Shown: positions 31,246-41,799 of the stretch, one piece after another
Layout: the number at the start of each line of letters is the position of its first letter
Numbering within the stretch: the stretch's first letter is position 1
Source: Triatoma infestans
Taxonomy: Eukaryota; Arthropoda; Insecta; Hemiptera; Reduviidae
Assembly: GCA_011037195.1 (NCBI GenBank)
Contig: JAAEAF010003518.1
Span: 184,705 to 248,704 of the forward strand
Length of the DNA stretch: 64,000 nt
Direction of reading: 5' to 3'
Notes under the pieces: generated by a model
What the model was told of the DNA's origin: nothing
The model's database searches: none
What the model saw: the letters and a program-made list of their open reading frames with translations, nothing else
Program-made: the position numbers and the translations under genes

Positions 31246-32929
31246 TAATATCAGTATTAAACTAAACAAAAAATGTAAGCTTGTCTGTTGCGATGTTTTG
31301 AACATTCTTTTTTAAGCGTAGGATACTGTAATTGATTTATGATCATTTTGCTCCACTTTTTTAATTTTTTAATGTCTTATTTCCATAAAAATGCACTTAT
31401 TTTATGTAATAAAATATGCCTTAAAATTAAAATTGCCCTTTTCAATAATAATTTATGTAATGTATCATGGTCACTAATACAAGGTTGTCGATAAGTAAAA
31501 CACTTTACCATAATAATGTAATTGAGAAATGGATGGTTATTATGTGCAAAAAAAGATTGCTGCAGATTCTAAAACATATAAATTTAGTTCTATGTTAATA
31601 AGTAAGAATAAAGTTTCATGAAAGAAATTAAATATATCGATTACAGAGTAAAGAACATCTTGGCAATCTTTCCTTTTCAATATTGTTACTGTGTTCAGTT
31701 TTTCTGGTTGCCTTTTATGGAAGGATAGGGTTTCAGAATTGATGCTAGGTCTGTAGCTGAGGTGTATTTTGAGATAAGAGATAAAACTTAGCACTATCAC
31801 TTGGTGAATGGACCACTGTTTTCCAGGCTGATGTTTATGCTATTGTTTGTTATATTTCAATTTGCAGGAACCTAACACCAATTTGAAAGGTGTCGGACAG
31901 TTAAGTTGCCGTTAGATGCGCTCACTTCATCACTTCTAAATTGATACTGGGATGTTCTAGAAGACTGAAAGAGCTTTTTTTCTCTTTTGTGGGGTACATA
32001 TTTAGTGAAGGCGGAAAATTCTACTCCTGTGCAAAGCTTTAGCCGTAAACAAAGAGAGCTGTAAAGTAAAAAAAAAGAATTCGATATGATGGACTAAAGG
32101 CTATCAGAATCTTTATATGTTAATGGATAATATGTAAGCAGCGGCCATTGGATTAGCACGCTTTTATGTGCCTAGGCAATACAGCTCTAGCCCTAGTATT
32201 GCAAAGAATTCAAGTCTAAACAAAATCGTTAAGAGTATTTCTTCAGATATCGCTAAATACTGGGAAAAAAATCTTTCATTATAAATGCAGTTCCGGGATT
32301 GTGGTATGTTCGATACCATGGAGCATGGTGATATTTATCATTTTTCTTCAATTGGTTTTGAGTAAAGGGCAAATATTATGTATGTTGATGGGTGATTATA
32401 ATCAAAAGAACGAAAAATATAGCACTTTTTTTTTTGTCAAACATGATGGTTTGTTTTTTCCTTATTTCTATAAAATGGAAAAATGCCTCGACGTTTCGAC
32501 ATTAAGCATCTCCATTGTCAAGAGGTATTCTTTTCTTAGCAGTTATGTATAAGGATAGTTATTTATCCATTGTCTTATCTCTGTTATTCCTTTTTTTGTG
32601 TCCACTAAATTTGTTGTGTGTTATGTGTTGCTCAGAATTTTCCTTTAACAAGCTTCTGTTGTTGATATTAAAATATTTCTCAGTCTAAGTTAAGACTGGC
32701 AATATGAACATTATAGTGCTAAACATTGTTTTGGGGGGGTAATTTTATTAAATTTTTTTGTAGAGCCTGGAAAGAAGTGTTCAGAGCATGGAATGGAATT
32801 ATAGTGAAAAATATTTTTTAATGCATCAACAACATCGTATTTCTTTTGAATTAAACGCTACAAAAATGAGACGGCACGATTTGGTAGAAATGGCTTAACT
32901 AAAAGCCTTCACAATTCCCAAAACATTAA
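31246..32929. other. Non-coding; hammerhead-like relic on minus at 32471-32525
   Basis: No gene recognised. On minus near 32525-32485 the sequence has CCTC...GACA...TGTCGAAACGTCGAGG, i.e. a GAAA-ACGT-C block with a CCTC/GAGG outer stem. The 5' core is CTTGACAA and not CTGANGA, so this is a degenerate or different relative of the hammerhead-like units. Confidence 0.4.
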
Positions 32930-33365
32930 TCCTATCCCTCCCACAAAAGTACCCTTAAATAAATTTTCCCGGAGAAATGTTTCAATCAAAAGTTGTAGCT
33001 GTTTGTGTGTGTAGTTGATGTGTGATGTGTTGTGTAGATATATCATGTTTAAAGAAAATCGTTGGAGCTATTTTTGAGAAAATCGCAAAAAAATTAAAAA
33101 AAAAATAAAAATCAGAAATTTTGACAGACAACTTACTGTCGGATCCCAAGGTAATAATTAAACGGAATATTAAGTTTGATATTCTATAACTTTCTAAGAT
33201 TTTTGGTTATTGAGCTATGATGTTCACACATCATTTTCCACACCAATCCACTTTTTTGGACACAGGGGACTTCAAAACCGAGTGTACCCGGTGAAAACTC
33301 GATATAGAAAATTTGACACGATTACAATACTTCCTCTTACTAGGAATAAGAAGAAAGTAATATAA
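32930..33365 (+). repeat. R700 repeat, forward, partial
   Basis: TTTTCCCGGAGAAATGTTTCAA, GTTTAAAGAAAATCGTTGGA, GACAGACAACTTACTGTCGGATCCCA, AACGGAATATTAAGTTTGA, GAGCTATGATGTTCACAC, ending ATTACAATACTTCCTCTTACTAGGAATAAG. Confidence 0.8.
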
Positions 33366-34588
33366 GTGAGATTGAAATTTTTGCTTGCTTGTTCAACAAT
33401 TAAAGCCGATTGTTTGTCGGACGCACTAACTCAGCTAGTACCTCGAGGTGGGTCCTCGAATCGATTTGGCTGTTCTCCCATGGTCATCGCTTAGAGATCA
33501 TTTCCTAGCTGATGTTTTCTACTACTACATTAAAATCCCAATACCTCATTCGCGAAGGTTGTTGTCCTTCCTCTCTCAAGGTGGCCTAACCCCCCCCCAA
33601 ACGTTCTCCGGAACCAATTAAATTAGATTTTAATTTATTAACTTCCGCTTGCGCTCACACTATTCTCACTTTTATTTAATTGATATTCTATTTCCTTAAA
33701 CTAGAATTTTTTATTTGATTGCCTCTATCATCATAAATAAGCATCATGATAGTGGAGGTATAGTGATGATGGTAGTATTAATGACCGGCAGGAAAGTGAT
33801 TATACTTTAGTCCATAAAAGACTGTGTTAACATTCACCAATCCTCAGTAACATTTGAAATCTTTTTTTTTAATTTTTTTAATTTATTAATTTATTTTGCC
33901 ACTGTACACAATGTACAACAAGCAAAAGTGATGTGTGCGTAATTTATATATATATATTAGTATATAAACATATGTACATGTTACTTGAGTGATATGAATG
34001 CCGTTAGTTTGCCACTATGGTAAGCTTACACAGCAGCTACTCTAGGAGGGTAACGTTATACGTTAAGATGGTCGCGTGGCCAGCGCCGCTTCAGCCTCCG
34101 ACAAGGATTATTGGGCAGATTTGAAATCTAAATTCAAAATCCTTAGAAACCAGGGTCGATTCATGGAAGCGCGGGATCCTAGCAACGGTCTGATCTTTTG
34201 AACAAGAACAATATATTCAAATTGTTAATTTAAATTTAAAATAATATTTTCTTAGTTATGTCCTAATGGTTACATTATCAACATAATAATTAATACTACT
34301 ATAACATTGTTTTGTTTATTAGGCTTAAAAATGTAAGTTTTTACAAAATATGATGGTTAAAATTAAAAGATAAAAAGCTTTTGACCTGAGAATCAGCTCA
34401 TTTTCAAGATTTCACAATAATGATGCCGCTTGTTTTCCAACACAAAGTATATAATAATATAACCTATCTTCAAACTGTAACCTGCTATGTTGTTCTAATC
34501 AAGTTGTGTAATCATGAAAACGACCTGGCTCCCAGGTTGAAAAGCTCGATATTGTATAATAAAGTGTAAGGAGTAAGAGAAAGTAAAA
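33366..34588. other. Non-coding with two GC-richer islands
   Basis: Islands at about 33410-33610 and 34010-34190 stand out in base composition but show no supported reading frame, RNA gene or known element. A run of nine C at 33590-33598 is present. The remainder is AT-rich. Confidence 0.4.
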
Positions 34589-34659
34589 ATTAGTATTTCG
34601 AAAAAATCACAGAAAAGAATAAAACACTGAAATCGCACTTCTGGATTTAATAACCTTAT
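34589..34659. repeat. Direct repeat flanking the Harbinger palindrome, left
   Basis: About 70 bp (GTATTTCGAAAAAAT, CAGAAAAGAATAAAACACTG, GCACTTCTGGATTTAATAAC) recurs at 36120-36192 with one or two changes. Far longer than any target duplication. Confidence 0.75.
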
Positions 34660-34820
34660 AGGATATGTCCACACTTGTGCGCTTTCCTCTTTCTCTTCCC
34701 TTTCAACTTGCGCTTCCTCTTTCCAGTTTAACTTGCGTCACGCATGCCTTTCGCGCAAGCCTCTTGAGGCATTCAATTCGTTGTCCACACTTAATCATCT
34801 GTTCAGTGTGCATTTTATCG

Positions 34821-35200
34821 ATGGATTCAGACGCGGCATTAGCTATTTATGCAGGTTATCTGTTTTTGAAAAATGCACGAAAAAGAAAAAAGCAGCGAGC
34901 CCTGTAGACAAAGCAGCTTTACAGAAAACGAAATATTGGACTAGTCACAGAACTTCAGCTTGACTTAGGCGCATTTCGGAATTTTACACGTATGTCGAAG
35001 GACAACTTTTACAACTAGTTAAGAGTGAAAGAGCCAATCACTTCAAAGAAGAACACTCGTTTTCGAGATGTTATTCCACCTGAAATGTGGATACTGATAA
35101 CGTTGAGGTGTCTCTACCTGGATTCACTAACGTCTTTGGCATATTTATGTACAGTATCGAAGCAAAGCATATCTGCAATGCTACCAGAAGTCATGTCGAG
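34821..35200 (+). pseudogene. Harbinger transposase (HARBI1-like) N-terminal fragment
   Basis: Reads MDSDAALAIYAGYLFLKNAR and then, with frameshifts, a KAALQKTKYWTSHRTSA-like piece, FRNFTRMSKDNF, and finally KKNTRFRDVIPPEMWILITL with SLAYLCTVSKQSISAMLPEV. This order is the N-terminal half of PIF/Harbinger DDE transposases. The catalytic DDE part is absent. A second, inverted copy lies in the right arm (minus, about 35890-35610). Confidence 0.72.
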
Positions 35201-35329
35201 ATATTATTAATTAATATTAATAGTTTAATACTATCAGTTAATAATAAAATTATTATTAAAATAATAAAGCTAATTAAATAATATTTGAAATTAATTATAT
35301 AAATATAACCTATACAAGTGTAAACACAG

Positions 35330-35526
35330 CACGTAGTGAGATTAAAAAGACGCATAGAATGTTGAGCGCCGTAGCGCACGGTGTGATGATTGAAAGGCAT
35401 GCGTTATTGCATGCCTCATTGAAATTGAATAGGCATTTGTTTTCATGACGCAACCAATAGCGCACGTGAATCCAACTACTTGGATTTTTGTTGAACATTC
35501 TATGCACCTTTTGATCTCGCTACGTG
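35330..35526. repeat. Central inverted block / possible nested MITE
   Basis: A 197-bp unit with terminal inverted repeats of about 34 bp beginning CACGTAG and containing GAGAT and GCATAGAATGTT. It occupies the centre of the Harbinger palindrome. The inverted similarity continues outward more weakly, so it may be only the best conserved part of the larger palindrome. Confidence 0.55.
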
Positions 35527-36119
35527 TTGTGTGATATTGTTATACGTTAGGTATTATATAATTAATTTTAAATATTATTTAATTATTATTTTAACTAACG
35601 CCAAAGATGTTAGTGAATCCAGGTAGCGAGAAACCTCAACGTAATCAGTAGCCCCATTTCAGGTGGAATAGCATCTCGAAAACGAGTGTTCTTCTTTGAA
35701 GTGATTGGCTCTTTCATTCTTAACAAGTTGTAAAAGTTGTCCTTCCACATACGTGTAAAATTCCGAAATACGCCTAAGTCAAGCTGAAGTTCTGTGACTA
35801 GTCCAATATTTCGTTTTCTGTAAAGCTGCTTTGTTCACAGGGCTCTTCAAAAACAGATAACCTGCACAAATAGCTAATGCCGCTTGTGAGTCCATCGATA
35901 AAATGCACACTGAACAGATGATTAAGTGTGTCAACGAATTGAATGCCTCAAGAGGCATGCTCGAATGGCACGCGTGACGCATGTTGAAATGGAAAGAGGA
36001 AGCGCAAGTTGAAAGGGAAGAGGAAAGCGCACCAGTATGGACATACCCTTAGAACAATATTGCAAATAGAATTGATAGGCATTTGTGTATGTGAGAAGTA
36101 AAACGATGTTTATTAAAAA

Positions 36120-36192
36120 AATTAGTATTTCGAAAAAATTACAGAAAAGAATAAAACACTGAAATCGCACTTCTGGATTTAATAACCTTATT
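36120..36192. repeat. Direct repeat flanking the Harbinger palindrome, right
   Basis: Second copy of 34589-34659. Between the palindrome end and this copy are 70 bp of other sequence, so the duplication is not a simple target duplication. Confidence 0.75.
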
Positions 36193-36199
36193 AGAGTTA

Positions 36200-36300
36200 T
36201 TTTCGGTGATAGCTTGGACTGTTTCGGGCGTTCGCACTTCATCAAGATGTCTTGATAAACCTGTGAGATAACACATATGCAGAGCAAAATCACTTTATAC
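36200..36300 (-). mobile_element. Degenerate Penelope-related unit (family c)
   Basis: On minus it shows GCAGAGC-like start, CATC-TTGATGA, GCGAACGCCCGAAAC and the CTATCACCGAAAAT end, matching 38720-38850. The core C is T and the stem III palindrome is lost. Confidence 0.55.
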
Positions 36301-36479
36301 ACACCATATTAAATACAGAGTGAGAATATTGTATTATTATTCTCTCACACGCCTTTCTCTTACTGTAGTAAATGATAAATTTTCTTCAAACTTATCATTT
36401 TTACTAAATGTCATTTTTGTCTTCAATTTTATATCAATGGAAGAATTTAAACTTTATAAAATGAGTTTTTCTAGGAAAG

Positions 36480-37010
36480 CTCTCCCCCTCCCCCCCATAA
36501 CAGAACTTCTTTAAATAAAGTTTCTCGGACTATAAATTTATGTCTTTATATTCATAGTTAGTGTAACAAATTTAAGAGAAATCCCTCGGTGTTTTTATCG
36601 ATAAAATTTGCAATAAACTGCGTACAGTAAAAACGCACTTCCGGTCAACCACTAATTTTCTTCAAACTCCGAATGTTATCAACATATTTAATTCTAATAA
36701 ATACTATTTTTTAGACGATAGAATTTTATAATAAACTAAAATAGCACTTTAAAGGAAAACATGATAGATAACTTCCTGTCGGAATTTCTCAAGGTGATAG
36801 ATACCCATGTTTGTCTCTCAAGGAATGTCATGTTTGAGCATTCTGCAATTTTTTTATGTGTATATATTATATACATACATACCATTGTCTAAAAACCACT
36901 TTTTTTTTGGAGTTAGGGGGACCTCAAAACATTTATTTCCGGCATCGAAACTCGATAGCGAAAATTTTATATGATTGCAATAGTTCCTCTTACAGTGGTA
37001 AGATGAAGCA
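36480..37010 (+). repeat. R700 repeat, forward, diverged
   Basis: AACGCACTTCCGGTCAACCAC, ATTTAATTCTAATAAATACTA, GATAACTTCCTGTCGGAATT, CCATTGTCTAAAAACCAC and the end GATTGCAATAGTTCCTCTTAC. The (CA)n tract is replaced by TATATACATACATA. Confidence 0.7.
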
Positions 37011-37665
37011 AAAAAAAAAAAAGAACAGAACTATTTTTATAGATGAAGTGAATGTATAAGCATCTATTTCAAGTTTGGTGGCGAAGTAAGAGAGAGAAGT
37101 CCGGATGTTTTACATAAATAAGTTAATTATAGCCATGCAACAGTAGAGAGGAGATTTGTTATATACAGACATTTCACTCTTTTCTAAGCATATTTTAACG
37201 TCTGGTTATTATCAAACTGAAATAATACAAATCTTTTTTCTTTTTTAATTTTATTTCTACTTGTGTGCTTTTTTCTCTTCAATAAGGGGAAAAATAATGC
37301 AAAAATAAACACTCGATTTTCTTTTCTGCTAATTACAATTTTCTTAATTAACAATTCTTTTTTCAAACTCGAATTTTCACCAAATAAGAAAGCAAAGCCT
37401 AATTTTTCAGATGGGTTTTACGTGTAATGTTCAGAAATCATCGACGGAGGCACATTGCAAACATACTTTCAATGGTTGGCTACACTTTCTAATTAATAAA
37501 GTTTAATCAAAGAATTTTTTTTTTAACATTGCAACGTTACAATGTTTAGTTTTAAATTGACCATGAAAATCGTGGTGGAGGTTTTTACTTATATTCCTTG
37601 TATTAATTACTTGTTCAGTCAAAAAACCGAGAAAGGCTTGTGCATATTTAAATTTAAACTAACTA
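37011..37665. other. Non-coding, no gene seen
   Basis: AT-rich with T-runs at 37225-37290 and 37515-37525. Open frames show no family features. Confidence 0.4.
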
Positions 37666-37668
37666 ACA

Positions 37669-37740
37669 GGGGAGGAATTAACTAAATGGTAGCGCGTAGG
37701 ACTCCCACGCGGAGGTGCCGGGTTCGATCCAGTGCTACCC
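37669..37740 (+). tRNA. tRNA-like sequence (pseudogene or SINE head)
   Basis: 72 bases, tRNA length. A perfect B box GGTTCGATCC (37721-37730) and an A-box-like TAACTAAATGG (37679-37689) have tRNA spacing. Five of seven acceptor pairs form (GGGGAGG against GCTACCC). The anticodon arm GCGTA-GGACTCC-CACGC has four of five pairs and lacks T33. The T-stem pairs poorly. It is therefore a decayed tRNA gene or the 5' part of a tRNA-derived SINE. It directly abuts an R700 copy. Identity is not assigned. Confidence 0.4.
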
Positions 37741-37744
37741 TTGT

Positions 37745-38170
37745 ATTTTTTTCTTTCCCATAGAATCCCTCAAAAAATCAATTTTCCCGGGGAAAATGTT
37801 GCAAATAAAAGTGATAGGTATATTTGTGTGTGTGTAGACGTATACAAAGTTTAAAGAAAATTGTTGGAGCAGTTTTCGTGGAAAATTACGAAAACCTAAA
37901 AAGAAAGAAAAAAAAATGCCGTAAAGTCGCACTTCCGGTTGATGAATTTTGCCCGAAATTTTCATATCCTAATGCGGTGGCTAGTATCTAAACGGAATAC
38001 CAATTTTGGAGCTTCCTGCAACTTTTCATTTTTTGAGATATTCTGTTAACATCAGAATTTTTTTCAAATTCAGGCAAGAACCCCAAATCATGTATTTCCG
38101 GTGAAAACTCTATTTCGAAATTGTAATCGTGTTAAATTTTTGATATTAATATTTCACATCTTAAAATCCC
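37745..38170 (+). repeat. R700-related repeat, forward, partial
   Basis: CAATTTTCCCGGGGAAAATGTTGC, AAATAAAAGTGATAGGTAT, GTTTAAAGAAAATTGTTGGAG, CGCACTTCCGGTTGATGAATTTTG, AACGGAATACCAA, ATTTCCGGTGAAAACTC. Confidence 0.7.
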
Positions 38171-38717
38171 TTGAGTCCAATGAAGTAGTTATTAGAAAAT
38201 GATCTGCGTGTATATGTGAACAGTATAGCTCAAAAACAAAAAATCGCAGAAAGTTCAAACTTGATATTTCGTTTAGGTATCACGGGTTATAGGTTCCGAC
38301 GGTTAGTTAAAAAAAAGCCTTCTTTACATTTTTACCATTTTTTCAAGACTGCAACGATTTTCTTTAAACTTGGTATATCAACTATGATTTATGCTTTCCA
38401 CTTAATAAAAAAATCTGGTGTGAAACAATCCAGTTCTCAAAATTATAATTGACCAATTTTATAGTTTGTGTACCAAATTTAACGTAATTCATCGAAAACG
38501 AAAAACTGTTCGATAAAAGCGCACTTCCGGTTTACTAATTTTCTTAAAACTCGGAATTTCGGCCATCTATTTATTTTTAATTAATTTTGTGTGGATGATA
38601 GAATTGTTTAAATAAAAGTTATAGTTGTTAGTGTGTGTAGTTGATATATCAAGTTTGAAGCAAATCGTTGGAGCCATTTTTGAGAAAATCGCAAAAACGT
38701 AAAAAAACTTAGTGTGA

Positions 38718-38852
38718 AACTAAGTCTCTGTACGAGTCTGTGTTGGCACACTGTCTGAAAAACGCATCCTGAAGATGGGCGAACGCCCGAAACCGGTAGA
38801 TGACCACAAAATGAAGCAGGCTACCACGGAAAATGTCTCTGATGAAACACCA
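38718..38852 (+). mobile_element. Penelope-related unit (family c) inside R700
   Basis: Matches 19590-19720, 61920-62045 and 62425-62545 from ACGAGTCTGTGTTGGCACAC to ACGGAAAATGTCTCTGATG. Interrupts an R700 copy cleanly. Confidence 0.65.
38765..38802 (+). ncRNA. Hammerhead-ribozyme-like motif, family c, best preserved
   Basis: CATC (stem I) - CTGAAGA (38769-38775) - T - GGGC GAAC GCCC (stem II, 38777-38788) - GAAA (38789-38792) - palindromic ACCGGT with A at the cleavage position (GTA triplet) - GATG (stem I, 38799-38802). All four stem I and all four stem II pairs are Watson-Crick. The extra T between CTGAAGA and stem II departs from the canonical hammerhead. Confidence 0.55.
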
Positions 38853-39085
38853 ACCAGTAAAGTGGTACTTCCGGGTGAGAAATTTTGACAGATGACCCAC
38901 TGTCGGATCCCATGGTGATAACTAAGCGGAATATCGAAGTTTCTACGATTTTTTTTTTTTTTGAGCTATGCTGTTCACACACACACACACACGCCCACAC
39001 ATACACACACAGACCATTTGCTAAAAACCACTTTTACGACACGATTACAATACTTCCTGTTAATTAGGAGTAAGAGAAAGTAAAA

Positions 39086-40240
39086 ATAGTATTACAACAG
39101 AATGGCACAAGGACTGGTGTGGCAAAAATTAAATTTCTTAAATGGTGGCCACACCATGCGTGAAACACCACGTCGCTAGCACTCCAGTTTAGTGCGCGCT
39201 GCTGCTACATTCATTTTCTTAGGTTTAAATTTTTACACGTGCCACTTGGTCACCATAACTACTCAGTAAGCGGCTAGCCTTGGACCAAACAAAGCCAATG
39301 TACCACTGTTTAATTACTATTAAATCAGTTTTACCCTAATAATGTCTCAATATAAATGTTATTAATACAATAAACTTAATGAAAATCTTGGGTAACTTTG
39401 GATTGTACGTAAAATACTGCAAATAAAATTAAAAAAAAAAAACATCGAATCGTGATTAAAATCTTCACATTCGATCGTGAGTAATACCAAAGCAGAATAT
39501 AAAGTTTTTCTTTCATTACCTACGCTATTCAAATAGATTTTTGAAACAGATATTTTCAATAAAAATCTGATGCGATTGCAAATAGGACACTTGCAATAAG
39601 GAAAAACAAAAATAGCTTAACTAAGAAAATATCCATCAAAATAACTTTGTCTGTTATCCTAGCAACAAATATTAGATGAATGGTGTGAACTAAGAAGTTG
39701 TCATGGATTAAACTATTTGTTCAGAGTTAGTCAAGAGAGATAAGAAAAAAAAAAATGTAAGATGTATTACCTTCAACAAAATGCACAAGAAAAAGGAAGT
39801 AATTAACCATTAAACTGATTCCTATAATTAATAAATTATTCACCGTTAAAGCCCAGATTGAAATATAATTTTCTAAATAGTAATATTTAATTATCTCATC
39901 AATAAATGGCAATGAATTATTTTTAATTCTTAGGAATAGTGAAAATAGTATCCAAGGCCTCCATTATGTTGGACATAAGTGGTTATTTAAGGAAAACAGC
40001 TTTACTAAGACACGTGTTATCTGTGTAGGCAAATAGTTTCTTTGTCTCATTTCATTCGTAAGTGACCATGTAATTTTATTTGCCCAAACAAAAGTAAACA
40101 AGCTGAATGTTTTTTATTTTGGCATTGCTACTTTATAAGTATTTTTATTTTATAGACCCTCCTAATTTTTTACGGAGTTACTCTCTTCGGGTATATCATA
40201 TCAGAAGGCTTTCAACCCCTCGTACCTCTCTATGTAGAAA
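39086..40240. other. Non-coding, no gene seen
   Basis: 39105-39310 is GC-richer (a possible unrecognised MITE or retroposon). The rest is AT-rich intergenic sequence. Confidence 0.4.
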
Positions 40241-40799
40241 AAAAAAATCTGGTGTGAAAGGCTCACACAACTTTCTCTTACTCCTGTTCTCAAAATTATA
40301 ATTGACAAATGTTATAGTTTGTGTACCAAATAAAATGAAATTCGTCGAAAACTGAAAAAAAAAAAACAGGTCAATAAAAACGCACTTCCGGCTTACAAAT
40401 TTTCTGAAAACTTGGAATTTTGGCCATCTATTTATTTCTAATTGATTTTGTTTGGATGATAGAATTGCATGATCTACTATGATAGCACTTTAAAGGAAGG
40501 TGTAGCCCCATCCCTCCCCTGAAAGTGCCCTTAAATGAATTTTCCCAGAGTAATGTTTTAGATAAAAGATGTTGATCATTGCATGTTTAGTTTATATACG
40601 AAGTTTCAAGAAAATCGTCGGAGCCATTTTTGAGAAAATCGCAAAAAAGTAAAAAAAAACAATCTAGTAAAGTGGTACTTCCGGTTGAGGAATTTTGACA
40701 GATTACGCACCGTCAGATCCCATGGTGATACCTAAACGTAATATCAAGTTTCAACTTTCTACGGTTTTTCGTTTTTGAGCTATGCTGTTCACATACACA

Positions 40800-40843
<44 letters not shown>

Positions 40844-40977
40844 AGACCATTTGCTAAAAACCACTTTTTTGGACTCAGCTGTCCTCAAAACAGATATTTC
40901 CGGTGAAAACTCGATATCGAAAATTTGATACGATTATAATACTTCCTCTTACTAGGATTAAGAGAATGTAAAAAATC
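40240..40977 (+). repeat. R700 repeat, forward, near-complete reference copy
   Basis: Runs from ATCTGGTGTGAAA and CAACTTTCTCTTACTCC to CTTCCTCTTACTAGGATTAAGAG. Terminal 15-mers ACTTTCTCTTACTCC / GGAGTAAGAGAAAGT are inverted repeats in the family consensus. Internal marks are two CACTTCCGG-type modules (about 40382 and 40674), a (CA)n tract (40803-40838), CCATTTGCTAAAAACCAC and ATTTCCGGTGAAAACTCGAT. No coding capacity. A new terminus (ATCTGGTGTGAAATACTCAC) follows immediately, suggesting tandem joining. Confidence 0.85.
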
Positions 40978-41450
40978 TGGTGTGAAATACTCACAAGACT
41001 TTTTCCTACTCCAATTTATTATATAGTTAAATAGTCATAGTAATTTTTCAAAATCTAATATAAATAACGCTTCGTCTTATTATAATAGATTTGTTTAATT
41101 GTACTAATAATTAGTTTGATTCCCACTTTTATGTTGTTGCGAGAAACTAGATTTTGATTGAATTAGCTCATGCGTAGATTTTCATCTTTATAGCACTCTT
41201 TCAAAACTTTGTGGACTGCGCCACATACAAAAAATTAATATAATGAATAAAATTAAAAACCCTAGTCAAAGAATAGTTTTTTTTTAAAGTAATATTATAA
41301 ATTCCTTGGAGAAATTTTTATGGGTGTTTAACATCAATTTTATTTTATTCCATTAGTATTAGTATAAATAACCAAATACAAAATGGCGGACTTGTAGGAT
41401 CTTGTATTTCTGCTTTCTTTTTCAACAATGGAATGAAAGTGCTGATTTTT
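40978..41450. other. Start of another R700 terminus, then non-coding
   Basis: 40972-41010 repeats the family start (ATCTGGTGTGAAATACTCAC, CTTTTTCCTACTCC). The rest is AT-rich without recognisable features. Confidence 0.45.
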
Positions 41451-41454
41451 TTTT

Positions 41455-41795
41455 TTCTTTATAAACTCACGTAGATTTCTATGAGCTATTACGGTATCAT
41501 TATTAGTAGGCAGGATAGCAGTATCATCTGCATAGGTGAGAAGGATAGTATCAGGTTGTATTGGGATGTCTGCACTGTATACTAAGTAAAGGATAGGACC
41601 TAGTATGCACTCCAGTTTCGGTATGTTGAAAGGAAAAAAAGGATGATCTGTTGTGTACTTGGAAATAACTATCAGATAAGTAAGATTTTAGGATGAGGTA
41701 GGAGTGGTTGGAAGGATGCCCTTAAGTTTCCAGAGCAGCCCAGGGTGGCATATTTGATCGAAGGAAGGCCTGCTTCACATCGAGGAAAGACCCCA
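41455..41795 (-). pseudogene. Jockey-like reverse transcriptase fragment
   Basis: On minus, with frameshifts: FLDVKQAF (block A, normally DVEKAFD), SYLILKSYLSDSYFQVHNRS, a degenerate GV-x-QGSVLGP-x-L region, and LLTYADDTAILPTNND (catalytic YADD followed by TAIL) near 41500-41560. The SYLSDRYFQV and ADDTAIL wording is characteristic of jockey-clade elements. Truncated on both sides; it lies beside an R700 copy. Confidence 0.75.
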
Positions 41796-41799
41796 AACA

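Larger units (their letters stand above)
34661..36048. mobile_element. Palindromic (fold-back) PIF/Harbinger derivative
   Basis: Ends GGATATGTCCACACTTGTGCGC and the reverse complement of GCGCACCAGTATGGACATACCC. The right flank is TTA and the left flank contains TTA two bases away, in keeping with the 3-bp TWA target of this superfamily. The two arms are complementary over most of their length, including transposase coding sequence. The left arm keeps about 160 bp (35110-35270) that the right arm lacks. The centre is AGGCATGC-GTTATT-GCATGCCT (35395-35416). A secondary strongly conserved inverted block (CACGTAG-GAGAT...CATAGAATGTT) lies at 35330-35526. It cannot encode a full transposase. Confidence 0.75.
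38230..39085 (+). repeat. R700 repeat, forward, interrupted by a Penelope-related unit
   Basis: A reverse-type fragment (38230-38390) precedes a forward copy starting CTGGTGTGAAACAATCC (38410). After AAATCGCAAAAACGTAAAAA (38705) a family-c unit intervenes. R700 resumes at CCAGTAAAGTGGTACTTCCGG (38855), passes a (CA)n tract (38976-39012) and ends at GGAGTAAGAGAAAGT (39067-39081). Confidence 0.75.

Noticed and set aside
33410..33480. Possible tRNA-derived SINE on minus (TAGCTGAGTTAGTGCG)
   Set aside because: An A-box-like stretch is present but no B box is found at the proper distance.
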